Below are positions 32,584 to 40,333 of a DNA stretch of 48,395 nt, piece by piece (position 1 is the stretch's first letter; each line of letters begins with the position of its first letter). The notes under the pieces are model-generated. The model ran no database searches and was not told the DNA's origin. It worked only from the letters and a program-made list of their open reading frames with translations. This DNA is from Actinoplanes cyaneus. Lineage in GTDB: Bacteria; Actinomycetota; Actinomycetes; Mycobacteriales; Micromonosporaceae. Position numbers and translations under genes: made by a program. The stretch is taken from assembly GCF_016862095.1 (NCBI RefSeq), contig NZ_BOMH01000082.1, positions 1-48,395 on the forward strand, read 5' to 3'.

Positions 32584-33540
32584 GTGGACGTTTTCAGTGA
32601 AGTGATCGCCTCCCTGCGGACCGGCCGGGCGAAGTTCGCCCGTACCCGTCATCTGGGCCGGTGGGGCAACCGGTTCGGGCCGGAGCCGGGGATGGGCTTC
32701 CACGTCGTGCTGGCCGGCAGTTGCTGGCTGATCACCGAGTCTGACCCGCCGGTGCAGCTGTCCGCCGGTGATGTCGTGTTGTTGCCGCGTGGAGCAGTGC
32801 ACGGACTCGCTGGCAGCCCGGACCGCGGCATCAATGCCCTGCCACCGGACTCCGAGGGCCCCGACGGCGGTGACGGCGACGAGGACGCTGGCTGTGCCAC
32901 TCTGCTGTGTGGCGCCTACCGGCTCGACCACACCCAGGTGCACCCGTTCCTGCGATCCCTGCCGGAGGTCATACACCTGCCGGCGCAACTGGGACATCAC
33001 CCAGCGCTGCGATCGGCGGTCGACCTGCTCGCCGCCGACCTGTCGGACCCGCAGCCGGGCGCCGACGCAGCCCGGCCGGCGTTGCTCGACTTGCTCTTGG
33101 TCTACGTGCTGCGAGCCTGGCTGCGGGAGGAGGCGGCCCGGCAGCCCGGTGCGGGCTGGCAGGCCGCCCTCGACGATCCGGCGGTGGCGGCCGCCCTGCA
33201 GCAGATGCACGCCGCGCCGCAGCAGCCCTGGACCGTGCAGGAACTGGGCGCGCTGACCGGGTTGTCGCGCACCACGTTCGCCCGCCGGTTCACCGCCGTC
33301 ATGGGCCTGCCACCGCTGGCCTATCTCACCTGGTGGCGGCTCAACTGTGCCGCCCGGCTGCTGATCCGCGACGACGCGGCATTGGCCACCGTGGCCCGAC
33401 GCGTGGGCTACGCCTCGGAATTCGCCTTCGCCAACGCATTCAAACGGCAGTTCGGTGTGTCGCCGGGCCGATTCCGTCGCACTCGGCTGCAGGAACCGGT
33501 CCAGCACGACTACGACCTCGCCGGCGTCCCGGCCGGCTGA
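32584..33540 (+). CDS. AraC-family regulator with N-terminal cupin
   Basis: A 318-residue regulator. The N-terminal cupin_6-type ligand domain is opened by DVFSEVIASLRTGRA and followed by GMGFHVVLAGSCWLI and LSAGDVVLLPRGAVH. The C-terminal AraC double HTH runs WTVQELGALTGLSRTTFARRF ... VARRVGYASEFAFANAFKRQFGVSPGRFRR (about 215-305). The GTG at 32584 gives the usual family N-terminus; the frame is open to 32515. No ribosome-binding site precedes this GTG, but TACTAT lies 6 bp upstream, so the mRNA may be leaderless. Divergent from the DUF1330 gene, its possible target. Confidence 0.85.
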   Translation: MDVFSEVIASLRTGRAKFARTRHLGRWGNRFGPEPGMGFHVVLAGSCWLITESDPPVQLSAGDVVLLPRGAVHGLAGSPDRGINALPPDSEGPDGGDGDEDAGCATLLCGAYRLDHTQVHPFLRSLPEVIHLPAQLGHHPALRSAVDLLAADLSDPQPGADAARPALLDLLLVYVLRAWLREEAARQPGAGWQAALDDPAVAAALQQMHAAPQQPWTVQELGALTGLSRTTFARRFTAVMGLPPLAYLTWWRLNCAARLLIRDDAALATVARRVGYASEFAFANAFKRQFGVSPGRFRRTRLQEPVQHDYDLAGVPAG

Positions 33541-33586
33541 CCCGGCCGGACATTCAGCGGCGCGCCCGCAACGAACCTCAGGGCGG

Positions 33587-35197
33587 CTACCGCACCACGT
33601 CACGAGCCGCACGAGCAGGCTGATCAGAGCTGTTCTCGGAGCCCGCGCTGCCCAGCAACGTCGACCAGCGAGCCTCCTCGAGATCGAGCCGCTCCTGGAC
33701 CTGCCACATCACGGAGTCCTCCACCTCGTTGCGCGACGCCAAAGTCACCAGTTCACGTCGGAGATGTTCCAGCAGGCGCAGCCGTACCCGGGCGGTGTGC
33801 CGTTCGTGCTCGGAGAGCTCCCCGCCACGTCCCCGCTCGTCACGAAGGTCGGCAAGTATCCGCTCGATGATCTCCGGGGACGCGTCACCGCGCACCGTCG
33901 GCTGATCCAACGCGGTGACTGCCCGGTCGGCCAGCAGCTGATTGACCGACCGTATCGCCGGCTGCGGATCGTCGTGTTGCGTGCTGATGCGCGACCAGCG
34001 GATCACCAGCGGCAGCGTCGCACCCTGCACCAGCAGGGTCATCGCGACGACCATGAAGGTCAAGATCAGGATTTCCGGCCGGTCGGGGAAGACGGTGCCG
34101 GCCACCACGGGTGGCACCGTCAGAGCAGCCGCGATGGAGATCCCACCCCGCATGCCGGACCAGCCCAGCACGAGCATGGTCCGGGCCGGGGCGCGCAGCT
34201 CCCGCTGGACGGGCCTGCGGTCCACCAGCCGGATGACCCAGGCACAGACGAAGAGCCAAGCGACACGCACGGCGAGCACCACCATGGTGATCAACGCACC
34301 CCAAGCCGCCAGGCGCACCGCCGTCGCCTGGTCCACCGCGGTGAACAACCGGCGTACCTGCAAGCCACTCATCACGAACAGCGCACCACCCAGCAGGAAG
34401 GTGGTGATCTCCCAGAAGCCGTATGCCTGCAGCCGGGGTCGACCCGCGGTGACCTGCCGAGACCGGCGACTGACGGTAAGCGCACAGCTCACCACGGCGA
34501 CGACACCGGAGCCGTGCACGGCCTCTGCGGGAACCGCCGCCGCGAACGGCAACGCGAGCGCGACAGCCCCCGTCACGACCGGATCCACTACCCGGCGCAA
34601 CACCAGCAGGCCGAGCATGCCCGCCACGAGCCCGGCAGTCAGCCCAAAGGCGTACGAGCGGAACAGGTCGGCCCCGAACGACCAGCCGTCGGCGGCCTCC
34701 CCCTGGCTGACCGCGATCACAGCGGCCAGCACGACCAGCGCCGTGCCGTCATTGATCAGGCTTTCTGCTCGCAGCACCGTCATCCACCGGCCAGGCAACG
34801 CGCGCGCGTACGCCGCGACCGCACTGGCGTCGGTCGGCGCCACCGCCGCGCCCAGTGCCCATGCCGCGATCCACGGCAGCCCGGCCGCATGCGCGGCCAC
34901 CGCCGCAGCGGCTGCGGTGATCACCACCAGCGGTACGCCGAGCAGCAGGACCGGCCGCCAGTAACGGCGCAGATGGTGGATGGATGTGGAGTACCCCTCC
35001 CAGAACAGCAGCACCGGCAGCACGATCAGCAGAACGGCCTCGGGTGGCAGTTCGACATGCGCGGCAGCCGGGACGGCCGACAGCAGGCACCCGGCCAGGA
35101 ACAGGATGGTCGGCGCCGGCAACCGGATGAGTCGGGCCAAAGCCGGCGAGACGGCGATCAGGCACACCATCGTCACCAGCAGTAGCTGCACTTGCAT
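33587..35197 (-). CDS. Na+/H+ antiporter, CPA1 (NhaP) family
   Basis: A 536-residue membrane transporter with about 11-13 hydrophobic helices. CPA1 signatures include ALGAAVAPTDASAVAAYARALP, with the ion-binding Asp, and RAESLINDGTALVVL. A cytosolic tail of about 130 residues follows the last helix (ISTQHDDPQPAIRS onward) and is rich in Arg/Glu, possibly regulatory. It exchanges Na+ or K+ for protons. The ATG at 35197 has AGGAGG 6 bp upstream and was preferred to a GTG five codons further out. An 18-bp box lies 60 bp upstream, divergent from the sigma-factor box. Confidence 0.87.
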   Translation of the reverse strand: MQVQLLLVTMVCLIAVSPALARLIRLPAPTILFLAGCLLSAVPAAAHVELPPEAVLLIVLPVLLFWEGYSTSIHHLRRYWRPVLLLGVPLVVITAAAAAVAAHAAGLPWIAAWALGAAVAPTDASAVAAYARALPGRWMTVLRAESLINDGTALVVLAAVIAVSQGEAADGWSFGADLFRSYAFGLTAGLVAGMLGLLVLRRVVDPVVTGAVALALPFAAAVPAEAVHGSGVVAVVSCALTVSRRSRQVTAGRPRLQAYGFWEITTFLLGGALFVMSGLQVRRLFTAVDQATAVRLAAWGALITMVVLAVRVAWLFVCAWVIRLVDRRPVQRELRAPARTMLVLGWSGMRGGISIAAALTVPPVVAGTVFPDRPEILILTFMVVAMTLLVQGATLPLVIRWSRISTQHDDPQPAIRSVNQLLADRAVTALDQPTVRGDASPEIIERILADLRDERGRGGELSEHERHTARVRLRLLEHLRRELVTLASRNEVEDSVMWQVQERLDLEEARWSTLLGSAGSENSSDQPARAARDVVR

Positions 35198-35257
35198 CGA
35201 GGCCTCCTGCACCGAGTCGAGATCGACTCGATGATCCGCGACCCTGGGCTGCGTCGT

Positions 35258-35275
35258 ATCGGTGATCGCCGCCTA
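35258..35275 (-). promoter_or_regulatory. 18-bp box (TAGGCGGCGATCACCGAT) before the antiporter
   Basis: A near-consensus minus-strand copy, 60 bp before the antiporter start. The divergent partner lies 32 bp away at 35308. Confidence 0.6.
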
Positions 35276-35307
35276 TTCCGCGCTGGCCACGCACGCCTGC
35301 GTGTACT

Positions 35308-35325
35308 TAGGCAGTGATCACCGAT
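35308..35325 (+). promoter_or_regulatory. 18-bp box (TAGGCAGTGATCACCGAT) before sigma factor 2
   Basis: A copy with AG for GA in the left half, 163 bp before the TTG start. The following 60 bp are similar to the leader of sigma factor 1: CCGCACGCTG, then CACCC, ATCG, GCC and AGCTTGA in the same order. Confidence 0.55.
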
Positions 35326-35488
35326 GCGGGGCCTGGCTTTCGGACCGCACGCTGAACACCCGATCGCTAGCCTGGGAAAGCTTGAGCGCTTACGGGCAGT
35401 GACGGTGGTCTCAGAAAGATCCGCCGTGGTCGTGCAACCTTGTCGGTCTGCGCCGGCGTCTTTCCTCCGCCGAAGGAGGTAGCTGAAT

Positions 35489-36022
35489 TTGAACGCCGAG
35501 GAAGAGGACGAGTTCCGTCAGTTCGTCGCCGCTCAGCTCGGGCCACTGCGCACACAGGCGTATCTCACCTGCGGCAACTGGCACACGGCCGAGGACGCCG
35601 TGGCCAACGCCCTGGCCAAGCTGTACCCCCGCTGGGGCAGGGTCGACCGGCCCGACCTATACGCCAGAACCATGGTGTACCGCGCGGTGATCTCCGAAAC
35701 CCGGCGACCGTGGCGGCGGGAACGCTCGGCAGGCGACGCGCTTCCTGACATCTCATCGGACGACCCCACCACGCTCACCGATGAGCAGCTGCGGGTGCAA
35801 GACGCACTCAAGCAGGTACCACGTAAACAGCGGGCCGCTCTGGTCATGCGCTTCTATCTCGGGCTGAGCCTGGAGGAGACGGCAACAGTGCTGGGCACCA
35901 GCGTCGGCACCGCGAAAAGCAACACCTCCCGGGGTCTCGCCCGGGTTCGTGAGTTGTTGGCAGCCGAGGCCATCGACCTGACGGTCGGCGAGCTGGAGGA
36001 GTGGGCAAATGCGGATGCATGA
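35489..36022 (+). CDS. ECF RNA polymerase sigma factor, SigE family (second)
   Basis: A 177-residue sigma factor with regions 2 (AYLTCGNWHTAEDAVANALAKLY, about 24-46) and 4 (VPRKQRAALVMRFYLGLSLEETATVLGTSVGTAKSNTSRGLARV, about 110-153). Same family as the gene at 4523, sharing the CGNWHTAED block. The TTG start has GAAGGAGGT 10 bp upstream and no better start is near. The stop overlaps the next gene by 14 bp; that gene encodes a one-helix membrane protein that probably acts as its anti-sigma factor. Confidence 0.88.
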   Translation: MNAEEEDEFRQFVAAQLGPLRTQAYLTCGNWHTAEDAVANALAKLYPRWGRVDRPDLYARTMVYRAVISETRRPWRRERSAGDALPDISSDDPTTLTDEQLRVQDALKQVPRKQRAALVMRFYLGLSLEETATVLGTSVGTAKSNTSRGLARVRELLAAEAIDLTVGELEEWANADA

Positions 36023-37166
36023 CGTGCTCGAGCTGGCGGTGGCCAGCGAACCGCCGCATGGCAACACCGTGGAAGACATCGTCAACCGGGGGCGGCGGGT
36101 GCAGAGGGCCCGACGGGCCGCGGGGACCGGCGTGGGAGCCACGCTGGCAGTGGCTGCCGTCGCCGCCGCGGTCAGTGTGCCGAACCTTCTCCGAGGTGGC
36201 GCGCGACCCGTCGACGACAAGGCGGCCACGCCCGTGCCAGCATCGTCGTTCAGCGTTCCGGGCAATCCGTTCACCTTCACCTTTCAGGCGTTCGACGCCG
36301 GCCGATGGCACGTGCAGGACCCGGTCGTCGCCTCCACCGCCTACCAGATCGCCCCGGTCCACCTCGATGAGCGGATCACCAACGACGATGCCGTGCCGTC
36401 GGCGAACCTTCCCGATCCTTTGAATCAAGGAACCCGCGAGCATGAGCAGACCGTCTCTGCCTATCTCGTCTTGTACCGGCCGGGGGCGTTCGACCCGGCG
36501 AAGCTCGAGAACGCGAAGCAGCTCACCGTCGCAGGCCGGCCGGCCTGGCAGCTCACTGGCAAGGGCACCACCCTGGACATCACCCACCGGCTGCTGGCCT
36601 GGGAGTACACCCCCGGAGGCTGGGCCGTTCTCGAGTCGTACTCCAACAGCGCGGCTGACCCGTCGGACGCTGACCTGCAGGCAGTTGTCACACAGCTGAA
36701 GCCGGGCAAGGTAACCGCGGCCACGCTGCCGTTCCGGATGGTCTACGTGCCGGCCGGCTATCGGGCTGTGGAGCTGGGGTCACACACCATGCCGGGTCTC
36801 GACGGCATCGCCACGGCTCGGGACGGCGACTACGGCGGCGCCAAGTTTGCCAAGCCCGCACCCGCGACCACCGGCCTGACCGAGCCGTTCGGCAGCGTCA
36901 CGGAAGCGAAACTGCCCGGTAGTTTCCTGGTCTTCGTCGGCCGGACCGCCAACTCGAACCAGGGGCCAGGGGACACGACGGTCACGTGCCAGAACGGCAC
37001 CTGTACGACTCACCGCGTGGACGGCGAAGTCGTTGTCCAGGTGGCGAGCGAAGGCCGGCTCACCGACGCCGAGATGATCAAGGTTATTAAAGGCATCGAG
37101 CTGGTCGACGTCGGCCAAACAGCGACGTGGGTGGACGCTGCCACCGCGTTGCGCGCCGAGTTCTGA
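36009..37166 (+). CDS. Single-pass membrane protein, putative anti-sigma partner
   Basis: A 385-residue protein I do not recognise as a named family. Residues 1-35 are cytosolic (MHDVLELAVASEPPHGNTVEDIVNRGRRVQRARRAA). A membrane helix follows (GVGATLAVAAVAAAVSV, about 41-57), then an extracellular part with PFTFTFQAFDAGRWHV, AGRPAWQLTGKGTTLDITHRLLAWEY and a C-x5-C pair. The start overlaps the sigma gene by 14 bp, with GGAGGAG 7 bp upstream. This plan (short cytosolic part, one helix, large outer domain, coupled to a SigE-family sigma) is typical of actinobacterial anti-sigma partners. The role is inferred from context. A strong terminator follows. Confidence 0.75.
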   Translation: MRMHDVLELAVASEPPHGNTVEDIVNRGRRVQRARRAAGTGVGATLAVAAVAAAVSVPNLLRGGARPVDDKAATPVPASSFSVPGNPFTFTFQAFDAGRWHVQDPVVASTAYQIAPVHLDERITNDDAVPSANLPDPLNQGTREHEQTVSAYLVLYRPGAFDPAKLENAKQLTVAGRPAWQLTGKGTTLDITHRLLAWEYTPGGWAVLESYSNSAADPSDADLQAVVTQLKPGKVTAATLPFRMVYVPAGYRAVELGSHTMPGLDGIATARDGDYGGAKFAKPAPATTGLTEPFGSVTEAKLPGSFLVFVGRTANSNQGPGDTTVTCQNGTCTTHRVDGEVVVQVASEGRLTDAEMIKVIKGIELVDVGQTATWVDAATALRAEF

Positions 37167-37174
37167 TGGCGCGG

Positions 37175-37215
37175 CCCGGGCCTGTGGCGACTTCCCCCAG
37201 CGCCACGGGCCCGGG
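37175..37215 (+). terminator. Terminator after the sigma/partner operon
   Basis: 15-bp arms with one G-T pair (CCCGGGCCTGTGGCG / CGCCACGGGCCCGGG) and an 11-base loop, 8 bp after the stop. It ends 2 bp before the next 18-bp box. Confidence 0.8.
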
Positions 37216-37217
37216 AG

Positions 37218-37235
37218 TAGGCGATCGCTACCGAT
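37218..37235 (+). promoter_or_regulatory. 18-bp box (TAGGCGATCGCTACCGAT) before the ABC exporter
   Basis: A near-perfect copy immediately after the previous operon's terminator, 121 bp before the ATPase start. With the terminator directly upstream, it must lie at the very start of the new transcription unit. Confidence 0.6.
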
Positions 37236-37356
37236 TCGCTGACCGGCGTCGTCCGCGATCGTCGTACTGCCGCCCATGTCGGGCGGGGTGGAGCAGAGCC
37301 GCTGCGGGACAGCCGGTCGAAAGCCGCCACCCGTGACACAGGTGACAGGACAGAAC

Positions 37357-38085
37357 ATGCAATCAGACACGGTCATCGCCTTGGAAGGCGTCAGCCGAAC
37401 CTATGGGGCCGGGCCTACCGCGGTACGCGCCGCCGACGGCATCGACATCAGCTTCCGCCGGGGCAGCTGGACGGCGGTGATGGGTCCGTCCGGCTCCGGC
37501 AAGTCCACCCTGCTGCACTGCGCCGCGGGCCTGGAACGTGTCGATGCCGGCCGGGTGATGCTCGGCGACACCGACATCACCACCCTCGACGACGACGAAC
37601 TGTCGCAGCTGCGGCGTACCCGCATCGGTTTCGTCTTCCAGAGCTTCAACCTCGTAGGCGCACTCACCGCCGAACAGAACGTCGCGCTTCCGCTGCGGCT
37701 GGCCGGGCGCCGTCCACCGCGCGCCGAAGTACGCAACGCGCTGGCCGCTGTCGGGCTGGGCGAGCGGGCCGGTCACCGCCCCCGCGAGCTGTCCGGCGGC
37801 CAGCAACAGCGGGTAGCCATTGCCCGCGCCATGGTGACCCGCCCCGAGGTGCTGTTCGCCGACGAACCTACCGGTGCCCTCGACACCGGTGCGGCCCGTG
37901 ACGTGCTGCGGCTACTGCGGGCATCTGCCGACAACGGGCAGACGATCGTGATGGTGACGCACGATCCTGCTGCCGCGGCCCGCGCCGACGCGGTCGTGTT
38001 CCTTCGCGACGGCCGGATCGTCGACCGGCTCGCCGGCGCCGACGTGCGTGCCGTCGCGGACCGCCTCGTCGCCCTGGAGGCCTGA
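37357..38085 (+). CDS. ABC transporter ATP-binding protein
   Basis: A 242-residue ATPase of the MacB/LolD-like export group. Walker A GPSGSGKST (43-51), Q-loop FVFQSFNLV, signature ELSGGQQQRVAIARAM, Walker B VLFADEPTGALD and switch His in VTHDP are all present. The ATG at 37357 has ACAGGACAG upstream; the open frame reaches further but the family alignment begins here. The permease starts one base after the stop. It powers the two-FtsX permease at 38087. Confidence 0.92.
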   Translation: MQSDTVIALEGVSRTYGAGPTAVRAADGIDISFRRGSWTAVMGPSGSGKSTLLHCAAGLERVDAGRVMLGDTDITTLDDDELSQLRRTRIGFVFQSFNLVGALTAEQNVALPLRLAGRRPPRAEVRNALAAVGLGERAGHRPRELSGGQQQRVAIARAMVTRPEVLFADEPTGALDTGAARDVLRLLRASADNGQTIVMVTHDPAAAARADAVVFLRDGRIVDRLAGADVRAVADRLVALEA

Positions 38086-38086
38086 C

Positions 38087-39994
38087 ATGCTCCGACTGAG
38101 CTGGGCAGGCTTTCGTGAACGCTGGACGCTGTTCGCCGGAGCGGTGCTGACGGTGTGCCTGGGTGTGGCGCTGGTGCAATCGTCGCTGTTGCTGCTGGTG
38201 TCGGCGTCCACCACGAGCGCACCGGCCGGCGCCGGCGCACTGGCACGCATGAGCTTCGACGCGAGTACCGAGGCGGCGGTGGCGTTGCTAGGGGTGACGC
38301 TGGGCTTCGCGGCCCTGCTCGCCGTTTTCATCATCAGTTCCACTTTCGCGTTCACCGTCGAGCAGCGCCGCCGGGAACTGGCGCTGCTGCGGCTCGTCGG
38401 CGGAGCCCGGCGCCAGATCCGGCGGCTGCTACTGGCCGAGGCGACACTGCTCGGCCTGGTCGGATCGGCGCTGGGCGTGCCGGTCGGGGTGGCACTCATG
38501 GGAGTGCAGACCTGGCTGCTGCACCGGCTGGGATTCGTGCCGGACGGGTTCTCGGGGCAATGGCGCCTCTGGATCGTCGCCGTGTCCGTGGGCACCGGCG
38601 TGGTTCTGGCCGTCGTCGGAGTGTCACTCGCCGCCCGCCGCGCCGCCCGGGTCCGGCCGCTCGACGCTCTACGGGACACCGGCGAGGCGACCCGAGTGAT
38701 GACCACAGCACGACTGCTGACCGGCCTGCTGTTCCTGGCGGGTGCCGTCACTCTGATCGGTCTGTCTCCAGTGGGCGGGGCCGTTGGCGGGCAGGCGATG
38801 GCGATGAACGTGTCAGTCTGCGCGGCGATCGCGTTGACCCTGCTCGGGCCCTCGCTGGTACCGGCAGTGGCCCGCCTGATCCCCGCCCGGGCCGCAGGCG
38901 TGCTCGGCGGCCTCGCCACGGCGAACCTGCGCGACGACCGGCGCCGGACGGCGTCCACCGCGGCGCCGGTGATCGTCCTGGTGGGGCTGGTACTGGGTCA
39001 GGCCAGCGCCTCGTCGTCGTTCACCGCTGCGGGCCAGTTGGAGCAGCAGCGGCGGATCTCCGCCGACCTGGTGATCGACGCGCCCGGACCGACCGGCGAC
39101 CGAGTCACCACGACACCCGGCGTCGCTAGCGCTTCCACCGAGGTGGAAGTACCGATTGCGTTGACCACTGGCAGCGGTGACCTTGCCTACACCCGTTCCG
39201 CCACGGCGCTTCTCGTCGACCCCGCCGGGTACGGGCGGACGCATCCTGGCGCCGGGGACCTGACCGCGTTACGGCAAGGCGCGGTGGTGGCAGGGCCGGG
39301 AGCCGACGGGTTCTCCCCGGGCGACACTGTAGGGGTACGCGTAGGCGACCAGGACTTGGGCTCGTTGCCCGTCGTCGCAGCGGTACCGCAGGCGATCGGT
39401 GGCGGAGCCACCGTGCTGTTGCCGGCCGGGGTGGTGCCGGCGGAACAGCTCGCCGACGTGCCGTCGCACACTTTCGTGCAGCTGCTTCCGGATGTGTCAC
39501 GGCAGCAGGCAGTTTCGACCCTGACCGAGGTCGGGACGGTTTCCGACCTCGACAGCTGGCTGGAGCGCGACAGCGTCGCCCGCACCGCCACCAGCACCGG
39601 CGTACTGATCATGGTGATGGGCTTGGGTGGCTTGTACGCGCTGATCGGTGTCATCAATTCGGTCGTGGTCGCAGGAGCGACGCGGCCGCGAGAGTTCGCC
39701 GCTGTGCGCGTCACCGGATTCACCCGTGGGCAGGTGGTCAGGGCGGCGGTTCTTGAGTCGATCATGGTTGCGTTCGCTGGGTTGCTCCTCGGACTGCTGG
39801 CGGCCGCGGGAACCCTCATAGGGGTGATCGCCACGACTGCGGCCGTGGCAGGCACTGTCACGGTGGATGTGCCGTGGTTGCTGGTGGGAGCCGTGGTGGT
39901 CGGCACTGTGCTGGTCACGGCGGTGACCAGCGCGCTGACTACCCGGGCGGCCACCAGGCAACCTCCCGTTGCGCTGCTGGGTGCACGTCAGTAA
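38087..39994 (+). CDS. ABC transporter permease with two FtsX domains
   Basis: A 635-residue permease. The N-terminal FtsX unit has helices at TLFAGAVLTVCLGVALV and VALLGVTLGFAALLAVFIISS, then the coupling segment EQRRRELALLRLVGGARR. The middle extracellular domain (about 300-480) follows two more helices, and a second FtsX unit ends the protein (ATRPREFAAVRVTGFTRGQVV, then FAGLLLGLLAAAGTLIG). This plan resembles actinobacterial exporters of cell-wall-active compounds or lipids. The ATG at 38087 was preferred to a GTG at 38048 inside the ATPase gene. The operon box lies at 37218. Confidence 0.88.
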   Translation: MLRLSWAGFRERWTLFAGAVLTVCLGVALVQSSLLLLVSASTTSAPAGAGALARMSFDASTEAAVALLGVTLGFAALLAVFIISSTFAFTVEQRRRELALLRLVGGARRQIRRLLLAEATLLGLVGSALGVPVGVALMGVQTWLLHRLGFVPDGFSGQWRLWIVAVSVGTGVVLAVVGVSLAARRAARVRPLDALRDTGEATRVMTTARLLTGLLFLAGAVTLIGLSPVGGAVGGQAMAMNVSVCAAIALTLLGPSLVPAVARLIPARAAGVLGGLATANLRDDRRRTASTAAPVIVLVGLVLGQASASSSFTAAGQLEQQRRISADLVIDAPGPTGDRVTTTPGVASASTEVEVPIALTTGSGDLAYTRSATALLVDPAGYGRTHPGAGDLTALRQGAVVAGPGADGFSPGDTVGVRVGDQDLGSLPVVAAVPQAIGGGATVLLPAGVVPAEQLADVPSHTFVQLLPDVSRQQAVSTLTEVGTVSDLDSWLERDSVARTATSTGVLIMVMGLGGLYALIGVINSVVVAGATRPREFAAVRVTGFTRGQVVRAAVLESIMVAFAGLLLGLLAAAGTLIGVIATTAAVAGTVTVDVPWLLVGAVVVGTVLVTAVTSALTTRAATRQPPVALLGARQ

Positions 39995-40333
39995 CACCGG
40001 CACGTGCGACGAGCCATCGCCGAGTCTTGGTGCTACGGCATCGAGGACAAGTAGTACCTGGCGGTGGTCACCGTCGGTGATGACGACGCCTGAGTAGTGG
40101 TGCGGGGCGGGCCTTACCCGGGCGCGCCCGGCACCACCGTCCGCACCTTGCCGGGACCGGATCGCCGGTCCGAGCGCGACAATCGACGACGGTCACTGAC
40201 ATCTCGGCGTTCCCACCTACGAGTGAACATCGCCCGGCGGTGGCCGCCGACCGAATGTCCGTCACAGCAGCGAGAAAGTAACAAGCCACCGATGTCTCAG
40301 CGGCTGGGTTTCCTCTGGATGAGGTGATCACCG
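39995..40333. other. 339-bp region between the ABC exporter and the recombinase
   Basis: No intact gene. A weak hairpin lies at 40154-40171 (GGACCGG-ATCG-CCGGTCC). A possible decayed coding remnant lies near 40020-40092 (plus-strand frame reading WCYGIEDK-stop-YLAVVTVGDDDA-stop). This may be the left edge of the accessory island. Confidence 0.4.

Noticed and set aside
33455..35185. 576-residue plus-strand frame opposite the antiporter
   Set aside because: Its protein is Arg/His/Gln-rich and motif-free; the minus frame encodes a clear CPA1 transporter.
40020..40092. Possible short coding remnant (YLAVVTVGDDDA) and a box-like GGCGGTGGTCACCGTC
   Set aside because: Interrupted by stops, no homologue recognised; the box match is only 11 of 16 and no gene start is near.
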